DNA of 64,000 nucleotides from Thermodesulfobacteriota bacterium (GTDB taxonomy: Bacteria; Desulfobacterota; UBA8473): contig JBFLWQ010000008.1 of the NCBI GenBank assembly GCA_040757775.1, positions 1 to 64,000 on the forward strand. The letters run 5' to 3'. Positions 44,832 through 54,926 of the stretch are shown in pieces. The translations under genes and the position numbers were made by a program. Below the pieces are notes generated by a model. It worked only from the letters and a program-made list of their open reading frames with translations. It was not told where the DNA came from and made no database searches. How positions within the stretch are numbered: position 1 is the stretch's first letter; every line of letters begins with the position of its first letter.

Positions 44832-45042
44832 TGAAAAGCTGAGTATATTCACGTAAGGCTATCTTCTGGAAAATAGTAAACCCGTAAACGGATAGCCCAA
44901 AGGAGAAAAAAATGTAACATTTTTAAATGAGTGGTTTTCTTTAAAAATAGAATTTTCCTTTGCTTTTGAAGAAGTTATTTCAAATCCAAACCATGTTACG
45001 AAAAAGTAACGAAGCGTCTTTAGAAAGAAGATGTCTTGGTAG

Positions 45043-46416
45043 CTATGAAGGAGACTTGTCAGACAGTTGGTGTTCTTTAATTTTTTCCCACAGGGTCTTG
45101 CGGTTTATACCCAGAAGCTCAGCAGCTTTAGCCTTCCGCCCCTGCGTTACTCGAAGGATTTTTTGGAGATATTCTTTTTCTACAGCCTTTAATACATCAT
45201 CTAGGGTTTCAATCTCGTGCTGGATAAGCTTCTTTTTCAAGCGAATCTCTCGTATTTCCTGGGGAAGATCCGCAATTTGGATCTTCTCTGTGCGGCAAAA
45301 GGCCACTGCCCTCTCCACGACATTTTTCAGCTCTCTGATATTGCCAGGCCATTCGTATTGTTCCAATAGGTCCAATGCCCCTTCCGTAAATCCAACTATG
45401 CTTTTGGAAGTCCTTCCTCTAAACTCATTAAAGAAATATTTAGCCAGAAGGGGAATATCTTCTCTGCGTTCACGTAAGAGCGGAAGCTGGATTCTAATTG
45501 TGTTTAAACGATAGTACAAATCCTCCCTAAGACGTTTGGTCTTTATTTCATCCATGTCGTATTTTGTGGCACTGATTACCCTTACATCCACATGAATAGT
45601 CTTGGAACCACCCACCCTCTCAAATTCTCTCTCCTGGAGAACACGGAGGAGTTTGACCTGGACGGTAGGTGATATGTCGCCAATCTCATCTAGAAAAAGT
45701 GTCCCCTGATCTGCCAGTTCAAATCGACCAGGTTTCCTTTGTACGGCACCACTAAATGCTCCCCTTTCATGACCAAAGAGCTCTGACTCGAGAATTGTCT
45801 CCGATAGGGCAGCACAGCTCACTTTAATGAAAGGGCCATTTTTACGACGGCTATTATAATGAATAGCGTTAGCAACCAGCTCTTTCCCTGTACCACTTTC
45901 ACCCTGAATCAGAACAGTGGCATCCGTTTCCGATACTATCTGAATACGTTCGTAGATCTCCTGCATTTTATCGGATTTGCCTACAAGGTTGCCAAAGTGG
46001 TATTTCTTCTCCAGTTGCTGGCGGAGATAGATATTCTCCTCTTTTAAGCACTGAAAAGAACTGATATTTTGGAGCTTCAAAATCAGTTCATCGAGAGAGA
46101 AAGGCTTGGCAATAAAATCGTGGGCACCCAATTTCATTGCTTCCACAGCCTTTTCAATTGTGCCATGCGCTGTAATCATAACCACAATCGTCTGGGGAGA
46201 CAGGCTCTTAATGTCTCTAAGTATATCCATGCCGGACATATCAGGCATGACCATGTCTAACAGCACCATATCAAAGGAACCCTCTTGGAACATCATAAGC
46301 CCTTTTCGGCCATTTTCAGAGACCTCCACCGTGTATCCGGCTTTGGCTAAAGCATCGGATACTGTCACAAGTAAGATAGGTTCATCATCTATAAGCAAAA
46401 CCTTACCTCTCTCCAT
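45043..46416 (-). CDS. NtrC-family sigma-54-dependent response regulator
   Basis: In order: receiver domain with the phospho-Asp in LLDMVMPDMSG (Asp54), AAA+ domain with GESGTGKELVANAIH Walker A and the sigma-54 contact loop HERGAFSGA (GAFTGA variant), and a Fis-type HTH tail (RKAKAAELLGINRKTL). 457 aa. It overlaps the kinase gene by 14 bases, so they are coupled. The sigma-54 promoter facing away 286 bases downstream is a likely target. Confidence 0.92.
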   Translation of the reverse strand: MERGKVLLIDDEPILLVTVSDALAKAGYTVEVSENGRKGLMMFQEGSFDMVLLDMVMPDMSGMDILRDIKSLSPQTIVVMITAHGTIEKAVEAMKLGAHDFIAKPFSLDELILKLQNISSFQCLKEENIYLRQQLEKKYHFGNLVGKSDKMQEIYERIQIVSETDATVLIQGESGTGKELVANAIHYNSRRKNGPFIKVSCAALSETILESELFGHERGAFSGAVQRKPGRFELADQGTLFLDEIGDISPTVQVKLLRVLQEREFERVGGSKTIHVDVRVISATKYDMDEIKTKRLREDLYYRLNTIRIQLPLLRERREDIPLLAKYFFNEFRGRTSKSIVGFTEGALDLLEQYEWPGNIRELKNVVERAVAFCRTEKIQIADLPQEIREIRLKKKLIQHEIETLDDVLKAVEKEYLQKILRVTQGRKAKAAELLGINRKTLWEKIKEHQLSDKSPS

Positions 46417-47950
46417 GCTGTAGCCCCTTTAAAAACGATTTATGGGTCTTCTTATCCTCCCGATGATTGACAGGCAAAAGTATCATGAATTGACTTCCAA
46501 AGCCTTCTTTACTTTCAACCTCGATTTCTCCGGCATGGTCCTGAATAATTGCGTAACTGACAGAAAGACCAAGCCCGGTTCCCTGTTCGTGTTCTTTTGT
46601 ACTGAAAAAAGGATCGAAAATCCTATCCAGGTTTTCCTTTGGGATCCCGCACCCCCTATCCCTTATTATTACACTAACATTTTTATCCTCCTGACGAGTC
46701 TCGATCCAAAGGTCTCCCCCTTCTGGCATAGCTTGGATGGCATTCAATATAAGATTCACAAAAACCTGAATTAACTGATGAGGATCTGCCAATATCTTTG
46801 GAATATCTTCATCAAACTCTTTCAGGACAGTAATACGATTTGAAGAGAAGTGATGGGAGGTCATCTCCAACGTCCGGTTCATCAACATATTAATATCAGT
46901 TGGTTCGGGCTGAAAATTCCTTTGCTTGCCAAAATTTAAGAGCTGTTTAACTGTCCTCCGTATTCGTTCCAGACCTGTTTGGATCAGGTTAAAATATTTG
47001 ACCCTTAACTCCTCATCCTGCGAGTTTTGTCTGAGAGTTTCAAGACAGGTTAGAACACCCCCTAAGGGATTATTGATTTCATGGGCTAAACCCGCCGCCA
47101 GCTTCCCCATCGCTGCCATTTTCTCAGTCTGAATCATGTTAGCATGGGTACGTCTAAGTTCCCTTCTGGCCTGATTGAGGTTATCCATCATGGTGTTAAA
47201 AGCCTGACTCAGAAACCCTATTTCATCCTTATGGCTGATAGAAGACCGAATCGATAAATTCCCTCTGCTTACCTCTCTCAGGTCGTCCGTTAATTTTAGA
47301 ACAGGTCTTATAATCTTTAGGGTTAAGACATAAACGATAATAAAAGTGAGAGCTATCAGCACTGCCGATAAAAAAATCATCTCATTATAAGGTTTAACTA
47401 AATATCGCTTGAGCGTCTTGCTTTGCAGACTCTGTAAATAAAATCCAACTCTTAAATAACCCACTTTCTTATATCCATAGATAAGAGGTGTGGAAATTTC
47501 CAACATTTCCTGGTCAGCTTTATATCTTCGAATGAGTGTCTTATTGGGGAGAGTATCTTGCAAAGTAGTTTGCCCCAGAGGAATCTCTCTGTATCTCTCG
47601 AAACCTTCCTTATAACGGTCTCTTATTATCTGGCCAGAGGCATCGGCAATAACAACATATCCTATGTTTAAGTTTTTGTTAATCATCTGTCCAATATGTT
47701 TATCTAACACTCCCCCACCCTTCTTCCCCATCTCTGGTTTCTCATTCATTACGGCATCAGAAATAGAAACCGCAAACACTTCTACCAGATCTTTCTTTCC
47801 CCGTTCTAGGTTCTCCTTTGTCAAACGGTATTCTCTATAAATGGAAAAAGCCATCATAATGATAACCATTAGGATCAAAAAACCGGAGATAAGATAGAAT
47901 TTGGTCTTAAGACTCCACGCATTTTTATGAGAGAAGGGGAAAAAAGGCAT
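46403..47950 (-). CDS. Membrane sensor histidine kinase
   Basis: This 515-aa kinase has two membrane segments (about 18-37 and 191-210) around a periplasmic sensor of about 150 residues, a HAMP linker (about 212-262), the phospho-His in [14 protein letters not shown] (His290), and ATP-binding boxes ([28 protein letters not shown]). The signal is unknown. Partner of the NtrC-type regulator. Confidence 0.92.
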   Translation of the reverse strand: MPFFPFSHKNAWSLKTKFYLISGFLILMVIIMMAFSIYREYRLTKENLERGKKDLVEVFAVSISDAVMNEKPEMGKKGGGVLDKHIGQMINKNLNIGYVVIADASGQIIRDRYKEGFERYREIPLGQTTLQDTLPNKTLIRRYKADQEMLEISTPLIYGYKKVGYLRVGFYLQSLQSKTLKRYLVKPYNEMIFLSAVLIALTFIIVYVLTLKIIRPVLKLTDDLREVSRGNLSIRSSISHKDEIGFLSQAFNTMMDNLNQARRELRRTHANMIQTEKMAAMGKLAAGLAHEINNPLGGVLTCLETLRQNSQDEELRVKYFNLIQTGLERIRRTVKQLLNFGKQRNFQPEPTDINMLMNRTLEMTSHHFSSNRITVLKEFDEDIPKILADPHQLIQVFVNLILNAIQAMPEGGDLWIETRQEDKNVSVIIRDRGCGIPKENLDRIFDPFFSTKEHEQGTGLGLSVSYAIIQDHAGEIEVESKEGFGSQFMILLPVNHREDKKTHKSFLKGLQHGER

Positions 47951-47993
47951 AAAATCCTCTTATACCTTATAATCTATTGACTTAACTAGCACT

Positions 47994-48022
47994 TATTTAT
48001 ATTATTAGGAAAAGGAAGTCAA
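47994..48022 (-). promoter_or_regulatory. Candidate sigma-70 promoter for the two-component pair
   Basis: Minus strand: TTGACT (48022-48017), then TAAATA with a 17-base spacer (47999-47994), with TATAAA overlapping at 15 bases. It is about 45 bases before the kinase start. The gap 47951-48358 between the divergent kinase and first PaaK-like gene holds no other gene. Confidence 0.4.
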
Positions 48023-48198
48023 GGTTGAAAATAAACAAAAATGTCGCCCAAATTCCACAGTTTATTTCCTGGTTTTTTTATATGTACTTTTAATTAAACA
48101 ACCTCAATATTCCCAAGCACATGAATATTCTTATTCCCTCGTTGTAACTGGTTAACTTATAGATCAGACTTACTTAGGAAACCCTTGCAACTTTTTCC

Positions 48199-48225
48199 TT
48201 GACTGGGAAGTATATATAATATAAA
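48199..48225 (+). promoter_or_regulatory. Weak candidate promoter for PaaK-like genes
   Basis: TTGACT (48199-48204) and TATAAA (48220-48225) are 15 bases apart in an AT-rich stretch, 134 bases before the first PaaK-like gene. The spacing is short, so support is modest. Confidence 0.3.
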
Positions 48226-48358
48226 CACAGATAACCTCATAGTACAAGTAACAATTAATCAATAAGAATTGAAACTGGATAAAACGCTTTTTTAGCCTGT
48301 ATCTTTGAGGTAAAGAAGTCTCCCATCTCGGTCTTTATACAACCAAGGAGGAAAGAAT

Positions 48359-49621
48359 GTGAATGAATTTAGTGATCAAAGGGAATGGATGCCAGTTGAA
48401 GATAGAGAAAGGTATCTTGTAGATAAGTTTAGAGAAGTGGCTATACATGCCTATAAGAATGCACCGGCAATGAAGAAAAGATTTGATGAAGCCGGAGCTG
48501 ATCCCTCTAAGATAAAGAGTATCAAGGACTTAGAGAAAATTCCTATAGTGACAAGAGACCAGTTTATAAAGATGCAACGGGAAGCTCCTCCTTTTGGTGG
48601 TTTCTTGACTGTGCATCCCAGGGAACTCAAGAGAATCTTTATCCATCCCGGCCCCCAATATGAAACCCTTGCTGATACGGATATCGAGCATGCACTAAAG
48701 GTCGTCTGGAAGATAGGAATAAGAAAGGATGATATAGTTATAAATGCTCTGTCTTATCATCTTGTTGCTGCCGGGCTGTTACTGGATGATCTCATAACTG
48801 CTATGGGAGCAACAGTAGTTCCAACCGGGATAGGGAACACCAGTTTACAGGTTCAGATCATTCATGATTTGGAGGCCAGTTACTTTGTCGGATTTCCCCT
48901 TTTTCTTATGAATATAATACAAGAGGCAGAGAAAATGGGGTACGATTTCAAACGTGATTTTGCCCTGAAAAAGGCACTTGCCCTTGGAACCTCTCCGGTA
49001 AGAAAGAGTCTGGAGAAGGATTACAATATAGATACCAGAGAGCTCTATGCTTTCCTGCCTGTGGGGTTGCCTGCATGTGAATGTGACCAGAAGTCTGGCA
49101 TGCATATAGAGGAAGACTTTATCGTCGAGATAGTTGACCCGTTGACCGGGAAACAGCTCCCTTGTGGTGAAGTAGGCGAGATAATTGTTACCACTCTTTT
49201 CAATGATGTCTTGCCGAGGATTCGTTTTGGAAGCGGCGATCTTGCCTATTGTACAGATGAACCATGTCCCTGCGGGAGGACATCTACCCGTATTGTAAAG
49301 GTTGTCGGAAGGGTAGGAGAGGCGGTAAAGACACGGGGTATGTTTATCCATCCTTTAGAGGCAGAGGATGTAGTTTCGAGGTTATCTGGGGTTTCAAAAT
49401 TCCAGATATTGATCAGTCACCATGAAATGAGGGACTTCATAACCGCTAAATTTGAGCTTACAGACGAGGGTGTTGATAAGGAGAAATTAGCTGACACTTT
49501 TATGAAGAGTTTCCAGAATATATGCCGTCTTAGGGTAAATAAGGTTGAATTTGTGTCCAGGGGTACTATACCTGATGATGCAAAGAAGGTTATGGATTTA
49601 AGAAAAGAGGTCATTCTTTGA
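48359..49621 (+). CDS. PaaK-like adenylate-forming protein with altered nucleotide loop
   Basis: A 420-aa protein with the fold and length of phenylacetate-CoA ligases: C-terminal PCPCGRTSTRIVKVVGRVGE and IPDDAKKVMDLRKE with a Lys resembling the catalytic one. However, the canonical SSGTTGKP loop is replaced by FIHPGPQYETL (residues 94-103), and the usual Y-G-x-(S/T)-E is YAFLP. It may activate an unusual acid, bind without adenylating, or be non-catalytic. Start GTG 48359 with AGGAGG ahead. Confidence 0.75.
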   Translation: MNEFSDQREWMPVEDRERYLVDKFREVAIHAYKNAPAMKKRFDEAGADPSKIKSIKDLEKIPIVTRDQFIKMQREAPPFGGFLTVHPRELKRIFIHPGPQYETLADTDIEHALKVVWKIGIRKDDIVINALSYHLVAAGLLLDDLITAMGATVVPTGIGNTSLQVQIIHDLEASYFVGFPLFLMNIIQEAEKMGYDFKRDFALKKALALGTSPVRKSLEKDYNIDTRELYAFLPVGLPACECDQKSGMHIEEDFIVEIVDPLTGKQLPCGEVGEIIVTTLFNDVLPRIRFGSGDLAYCTDEPCPCGRTSTRIVKVVGRVGEAVKTRGMFIHPLEAEDVVSRLSGVSKFQILISHHEMRDFITAKFELTDEGVDKEKLADTFMKSFQNICRLRVNKVEFVSRGTIPDDAKKVMDLRKEVIL

Positions 49622-49690
49622 ACAATCGCAGCAATTATTAATAGCCTTTTAATTTCAATTGATTAGCATGCATTCGGAAGGAGAATTTCG

Positions 49691-50977
49691 ATGGCAAATG
49701 AGTATGAATACTGGAGCAAAGAACTGGAAACCATGCCTCAAGAAAGATTAAGAGAACATCAATTAGGAAGATTAAAAAAACAGTTAAAATACGCATATAA
49801 AAATTCTCCTTATTACAAGAAGAGTTTTAATGAGGCTGGAGTGAAACCAGAAGATATTAAGTCCTTTGAAGACTATCAAAAGGGTATACCTTTCATATCA
49901 AAGCCCCAACTAATTGAAATTCAGGCTCGAAATCAGCCCTTTGGGGGGCTATTGGCAGTCGAGCCAAAGGAACTCAGCCAGCTCTTTTATGCTCCTGGAC
50001 CGATCATCTATCCATTTACATGGAAAGAATGGGGTTATGTAATAGAGGTCGTAGCGCGGGCACTCTTCACTATGGGTGCACGCAAAGATGACATAGTAGA
50101 CTGTACGGTCAATTATAATTGGGTAATTGCTGGCATGCTCTTGGGTGATGGTATGAAGATGGTTGGTTGCGCAGTACTCCCTGGTGGAGTTGGCATGACA
50201 AGGACTCACATAGAAGTGATGAAACTGACCAAATGCTCTTTAATCTTTGGGTTTCCTACATTCTGTCAGCAATTAGCAGATACAGCAATTGAAATGGGGA
50301 TTGCCCCGGATAAAGACCTTTCTATCAGACTAGTCCAAGTTTTTGGTGAGGTAAGGACAGAGGCTGGCAAAAAGGCATTAGGAGAAGCATTTGGGGCAAA
50401 CGTCCGGGAACTGTATGGTACAGCAGACCTGGGGATAGTTGCCGCTGAATGCTCAGAAAGCGGTGGTATGCACCTTGATCCAGATGTCCTTGTGGAGATA
50501 TTGGACCCTCATACAGGACAGCCTGTAGCTTGGGGAGAAAGTGGGGAGATATGCGGATGCGATTTTAACAGGAAGGCTATGCCTATTATCCGCTATAGGA
50601 CAGGGGATATTACTGAAGGTTTAAATCTGGAGCCATGTTCCTGTGGGAGAACTACACCTAGGATCAAACGAATATTGGGTCGTGTGGGAGATATACCAAG
50701 AATAAAGGGAATGTTTATTTCTCCCAGACAGATAGACAACGTCCTCGATAATTATCCAGAATTGGGTAAATACCAAATAATTGTAGAAAGGCCAAAGCTC
50801 CGCGATGAACTTACTATAAAGATTGAATACAAAAAGGCAGTTAACTTAGAAGGCATAACGGAAAGATTAGTAAATGATTTAAAAGTTGCCATTCGCGTAA
50901 CCCCCCAGCTTGAATTGGTTAAAAAAGGAATAATCCCTGAGGATGCCCCATTGGTGGATGATAGAAGGAAGGTTTAA
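49691..50977 (+). CDS. PaaK-like adenylate-forming protein (paralogue)
   Basis: A 428-aa paralogue of the preceding gene. The loop reads FYAPGPIIYPFTW (residues 99-111) in place of SSGTTGKP, and the next motif is YGTADLGIVAAEC, closer to PaaK. RYRTGDIT and PCSCGRTTPRIKRILGRVGD are intact, but the C-terminal Lys motif is IPEDAPLVDDR. GGAAGGAG precedes the ATG. With its neighbour and the liv genes it suggests uptake and use of aromatic or branched acids. Confidence 0.75.
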   Translation: MANEYEYWSKELETMPQERLREHQLGRLKKQLKYAYKNSPYYKKSFNEAGVKPEDIKSFEDYQKGIPFISKPQLIEIQARNQPFGGLLAVEPKELSQLFYAPGPIIYPFTWKEWGYVIEVVARALFTMGARKDDIVDCTVNYNWVIAGMLLGDGMKMVGCAVLPGGVGMTRTHIEVMKLTKCSLIFGFPTFCQQLADTAIEMGIAPDKDLSIRLVQVFGEVRTEAGKKALGEAFGANVRELYGTADLGIVAAECSESGGMHLDPDVLVEILDPHTGQPVAWGESGEICGCDFNRKAMPIIRYRTGDITEGLNLEPCSCGRTTPRIKRILGRVGDIPRIKGMFISPRQIDNVLDNYPELGKYQIIVERPKLRDELTIKIEYKKAVNLEGITERLVNDLKVAIRVTPQLELVKKGIIPEDAPLVDDRRKV

Positions 50978-51399
50978 AAAAGGTTCTTTTTAGGGATTAA
51001 AATTCTTCTTGACATGTTACACGTTTTATACTAGTTAAATAATTCTATTTTTTAAAAGCCAAATAATCCTGTTGCGCTGTTGTCTTGTTACCTAGTCAAA
51101 ATTAAAAAGATGGGGTAGACCTCTTCAACTGAGCGCTGATCTTGTTTTTATACACTTAACATCCTGTCTACTGCCCAATCACCCTATCTCCAGTATTTTT
51201 GAAGAAGCTGCTCTGAACTTAATAGATTTGAGGGCTTTGAGAGACTATCCTTTTTAGCTTTAACAAGCACTGCAATACTTTTATCTTTTATAAGTTTTTT
51301 TACAGGCAGACGAAATTTCAATAGATGTGGTTATATAGTCTCCTTTTAAAGGGAGAAAAGAAGATTTTATAAATAGATAGAAGGAGGAATTAAAATCTT
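50978..51399 (+). other. Intergenic gap before the liv operon
   Basis: No gene is visible. The last bases carry AGAAGGAGG before livF. An apparent TTGACA/TATACT pair near 51009-51032 has a 12-base spacer, too short to be a promoter as read. The liv promoter is probably here but is not identified. Confidence 0.5.
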
Positions 51400-52194
51400 A
51401 TGTTGACCTTAAACAATGTTGAGGTTGTGTACAATGATGTCATCGCAGCTGTAAGGGGCATTTCTTTTGAAGTCCCGGACAAGGCTATCATTGCCCTCTT
51501 AGGGTCTAACGGTGCCGGTAAAAGTACTACCCTTAAAGCAATATCGGGGATATTAAAATCTCAGGATGGAGAAATAGAGGATGGGTCTATAGAATTCAAC
51601 GGGGTAAGATTAAATGAAAAAAGTCCTGAAGAAGTGGTGAGAATGGGAGTATGCCAGGTTCCTGAGGGTAGAAGGGTATTCGATGATCTTACGGTTGATG
51701 AGAACATTAGAGTAGGCGCCTTTACCCGTAAAGACAAAAATAGAGTAACCAGAGACTATGATTTCGTGATGGACTTATTCCCACTCCTGAAAGAGAGAAA
51801 AAACCAACTGGCTGGTTATCTCAGTGGAGGGGAACAGCAGATGTTAGCTATTGGCAGGGGCATGATGTCAAAGCCTAAACTTATGATGCTGGATGAACCA
51901 TCTCTCGGGTTGGCTCCACTGGTTGTTAAAGAGATATTTAACGTTATTATGCGTATTAACCAGGAAGAGGGGACGGGTATACTCCTTGTGGAGCAGAATG
52001 CAAATGTCGCCCTTCTTCACGCAAGTTATGGGTACATTATGGAAAATGGCAAGATTGTAATGGATGACAAAAGCGAGAAATTAATAGAAAATGAAGACGT
52101 AAAGACATTTTACCTGGGTCTGACTGAGGATGCTCAAAAGAAGAGCTACAAGGAGGTAAAGCATTATAAGAGAAGGAAAAGGTGGTTGAGTTAA
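51400..52194 (+). CDS. livF: Branched-chain-type ABC transporter ATPase LivF
   Basis: One of two ATPases of a Liv-type importer, 264 aa: GSNGAGKST Walker A, LSGGEQQMLAIGRGMM signature, MLDEPSLGLAPLVV Walker B. A basic C-terminal extension (about 25 residues) is present. In this cluster the substrate may be an aromatic or fatty acid rather than an amino acid. Confidence 0.92.
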   Translation: MLTLNNVEVVYNDVIAAVRGISFEVPDKAIIALLGSNGAGKSTTLKAISGILKSQDGEIEDGSIEFNGVRLNEKSPEEVVRMGVCQVPEGRRVFDDLTVDENIRVGAFTRKDKNRVTRDYDFVMDLFPLLKERKNQLAGYLSGGEQQMLAIGRGMMSKPKLMMLDEPSLGLAPLVVKEIFNVIMRINQEEGTGILLVEQNANVALLHASYGYIMENGKIVMDDKSEKLIENEDVKTFYLGLTEDAQKKSYKEVKHYKRRKRWLS

Positions 52195-52244
52195 TGGAAA
52201 TTAAGTTTTAGAAAAGGACATTACAGGTTAAAAAGGAGTTGGTT

Positions 52245-53057
52245 ATGCATCAGCAGTCAAATGAATATCAGTTAGAGATAAGAGACTTGTCTATGAGGTT
52301 TGGGGGGATAGTGGCACTGGATAATGTGAGCTTCGGGATTAAAAAGGGGGAAATATTCTCTATTATAGGCCCTAATGGTGCAGGGAAGACAACGATCTTC
52401 AATTGCATAAGCAGGGTTTATACGCCCCAAAGGGGAGAGATTACCTTTGAAGGCCATAATATCCTGAAACTCAAACCCCACAATGTCGCGGGGTTAGGGA
52501 TTGCCAGGACATTTCAGAATGTGGAACTCTTTAAAAACATGACTGTCCTTGATAATCTTATGCTGGGCAGGCACCATATCATGAATTGCGGTGTCATAGC
52601 AGGGGGGATTTATTTGGGAAAGGCACAGCATCTGGAAATCGAACATAGAAAAAGGGCAGAATGGATAATAGATTTCCTTGAAATGGAAGCAGTTAGAAAG
52701 CAGGTGGTCAGAAACCTGCCCTTTGGAACCCAGAAACGGGTAGAACTGGCAAGGGCACTGGCAATGGACCCTAAGATTATCCTGCTGGATGAGCCAGTCT
52801 CAGGGATGAATCTGGAAGAGACCGAAGACATTGCAAGGTTTATCCTGGATATAAATGAAGAACTGGGAATAACCTGTGTCATTGTTGAACATGACATGGG
52901 TGTAGTAATGGATATTTCCCACAGGGTGGCTGCTATAGATTTCGGAGAGAAGATAGCTGAAGGCACTGCCAGTGAGATACAGCAAGATCCCGAGGTAATT
53001 AAAGCCTATCTGGGCTCAGAAGATTTAGTAGTCGGCAGACGGGTTGAAGAATATTAA
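52245..53057 (+). CDS. livG: Branched-chain-type ABC transporter ATPase LivG
   Basis: The second ATPase, 270 aa from the ATG at 52245, which has AAGGAG six bases ahead; the open frame begins at a TTG at 52239. GPNGAGKTT, LPFGTQKRVELARAL signature and LLDEPVSGMN are present. The acyl-CoA ligase follows after 14 bases. Confidence 0.92.
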   Translation: MHQQSNEYQLEIRDLSMRFGGIVALDNVSFGIKKGEIFSIIGPNGAGKTTIFNCISRVYTPQRGEITFEGHNILKLKPHNVAGLGIARTFQNVELFKNMTVLDNLMLGRHHIMNCGVIAGGIYLGKAQHLEIEHRKRAEWIIDFLEMEAVRKQVVRNLPFGTQKRVELARALAMDPKIILLDEPVSGMNLEETEDIARFILDINEELGITCVIVEHDMGVVMDISHRVAAIDFGEKIAEGTASEIQQDPEVIKAYLGSEDLVVGRRVEEY

Positions 53058-53071
53058 AAGGAGGAACTTCT

Positions 53072-54886
53072 ATGATAAAGGATACCTTTCCTCATAAGTT
53101 TTTTGAGCAGGTAAAAAAGTACGGAGATAAAAGGGTTGCACTAAGGGAAAAGGAATTTGGTATCTGGCAGGAGATAACATGGAAAGAATATGGAGAAAAT
53201 GTCAGAAACTTTGCCCTAGGACTAGTAAGCCTTGGTCTTGAAAAAGGAGACAATGTATGTGTTATTGGCGAGAGCTGTAAAGAATGGGTTTATGCTGATA
53301 TAGCTATACAGTCAGTTGGAGGTGTTACAGTAGGAATTTATTCGGTCGACTATGCTGAAGGCGTCAGATATATTGTAGACAACTGCCAGGCCAAGTTCAT
53401 CGTTGCAGAGGACCAGGAACAGACAGATAAAGTCCTGGAATTTAGGGATCGACAACCTCATCTTTTGAAATGCATTGTGATGGACCCGAAAGGGCTTCGG
53501 AACTATAATGATCCTTTTATCATCAACTTTTATGATTTAGTAGATATGGGCAAAGAGCTGGACAGAAAAGATCCTTCCTTGTTACAAAAACGCATGGATG
53601 AAATCGAGACTGATGATGTCAATATGATGCTCTATACCTCGGGCACAACCGGAAAACCCAAAGGAGTGATGTACACACATAGAACCATTAAACATCTGAT
53701 ATCAGGGTTAACCCAGGCAAATCCAGTATATGGAAGCGATACTGTCCTTTCCTTTCTTCCCTTGAATCATGCCATAGAAAGGATTATGTCTGTAATCATA
53801 CCTGTTCATATAGGATGTACAGTAAACTTCGCCGAGGATACCTCAACAGTAGAGCAGAATATCAGGGAAATATCACCCACCTTTTTCTTAGCAGTTCCCC
53901 GGATATATGAAAAACTCTCCTCTGCCATACAGATAAAGATGCAGGATGCAACCTGGATAAAAAGGTTGTGTTATAAGATTGCAATGCCCATCGGTCATAG
54001 GATATGCGCCTTTGATGAAAAAGGAGAAAAAATACCTTTTTACTGGAGGATTTTGAATTTCCTTGCATATCTACTATGTTTCAGGGCGCTTCAGGATCAT
54101 CTGGGGTTTTTGAGAACCCGAATAATGTATACTGGAGGTGCCGCCGTTGCTCCGGAGATGAACAGATTCTTTTATTCCATCGGTATCAAGCTGAGAGAAC
54201 TATACGGAATGACTGAGATCGGTATCGCCACTACCCATCAGGGAAGGGGATTTAAGATTGGAACGGCGGGTAAGGTGTTACCTGGTATTGAATACAGGAT
54301 AACCGAGGAAGGGGAATTTATATGCAAAACTCCAGCTATGTTCAAGGGTTATTATAAAAACCCCAAGGCAACCGAGGAGGCTAAAGGAGATGGCTGGATG
54401 AGGACCAACGACCTGGTTTATATGGATGACGAAGGCTATCTCCATGTTCTGGGCAGGAGGCAGGATATATTTATCTCTTCCGATGGTAAAATGATAGCCC
54501 CTGATGAGATAGAGAATAAACTGAAGTTCAGTCCACTTATAATGGAAGCAATAGTAGTTGGCGAAGGCAAGGAGCATCTGGCTGTTCTTATTCAGATAGA
54601 CTACCCGTATGTGGGTAAATGGGCAATGAATCAAAAGATACCCTATACTACATTCAAAAGCCTCTCCATGAGACCCGAAGTATATGGACTGATTGCAGAG
54701 GAGATAAGGAAGGTGAACAAGACCCTTGCACACGACAGGCAGATCAAAAAGTTTACGTTGCTCACCAAAGAGCTGGATCATGATGAGGATGAAATGACGG
54801 CTACCCAGAAAGTACGAAGGGCAGCGATTCGTGAAATGTATAGGGACATTATTGAGGGAATTCACGAGACAGGGTATGATGTGTAA
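53072..54886 (+). CDS. Long-chain-type acyl-CoA synthetase
   Basis: A 604-aa AMP-binding enzyme with the canonical loop YTSGTTGKPKGVMYTH (residues 188-203), ELYGMTEIGIATT, and RTNDLVYMDDEGYLHVLGRRQD, with a C-terminal DRQIKKFTLL. It activates a carboxylic acid to its CoA thioester. It is inside the liv operon, between livG and livH, a layout known in Deltaproteobacteria and suggesting coupled uptake and activation. Confidence 0.9.
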   Translation: MIKDTFPHKFFEQVKKYGDKRVALREKEFGIWQEITWKEYGENVRNFALGLVSLGLEKGDNVCVIGESCKEWVYADIAIQSVGGVTVGIYSVDYAEGVRYIVDNCQAKFIVAEDQEQTDKVLEFRDRQPHLLKCIVMDPKGLRNYNDPFIINFYDLVDMGKELDRKDPSLLQKRMDEIETDDVNMMLYTSGTTGKPKGVMYTHRTIKHLISGLTQANPVYGSDTVLSFLPLNHAIERIMSVIIPVHIGCTVNFAEDTSTVEQNIREISPTFFLAVPRIYEKLSSAIQIKMQDATWIKRLCYKIAMPIGHRICAFDEKGEKIPFYWRILNFLAYLLCFRALQDHLGFLRTRIMYTGGAAVAPEMNRFFYSIGIKLRELYGMTEIGIATTHQGRGFKIGTAGKVLPGIEYRITEEGEFICKTPAMFKGYYKNPKATEEAKGDGWMRTNDLVYMDDEGYLHVLGRRQDIFISSDGKMIAPDEIENKLKFSPLIMEAIVVGEGKEHLAVLIQIDYPYVGKWAMNQKIPYTTFKSLSMRPEVYGLIAEEIRKVNKTLAHDRQIKKFTLLTKELDHDEDEMTATQKVRRAAIREMYRDIIEGIHETGYDV

Positions 54887-54926
54887 CTAAATATAATTAA
54901 AAAGAAAAGAAACATAAGGAGGAGAG

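Noticed and set aside
45859-46423. Open frames opposite the NtrC-type regulator
   Set aside because: Antisense to a full-length regulator with all motifs; no protein-like features.
51009-51032. TTGACA/TATACT pair before livF
   Set aside because: The spacer is only 12 bases, too short for a sigma-70 promoter.
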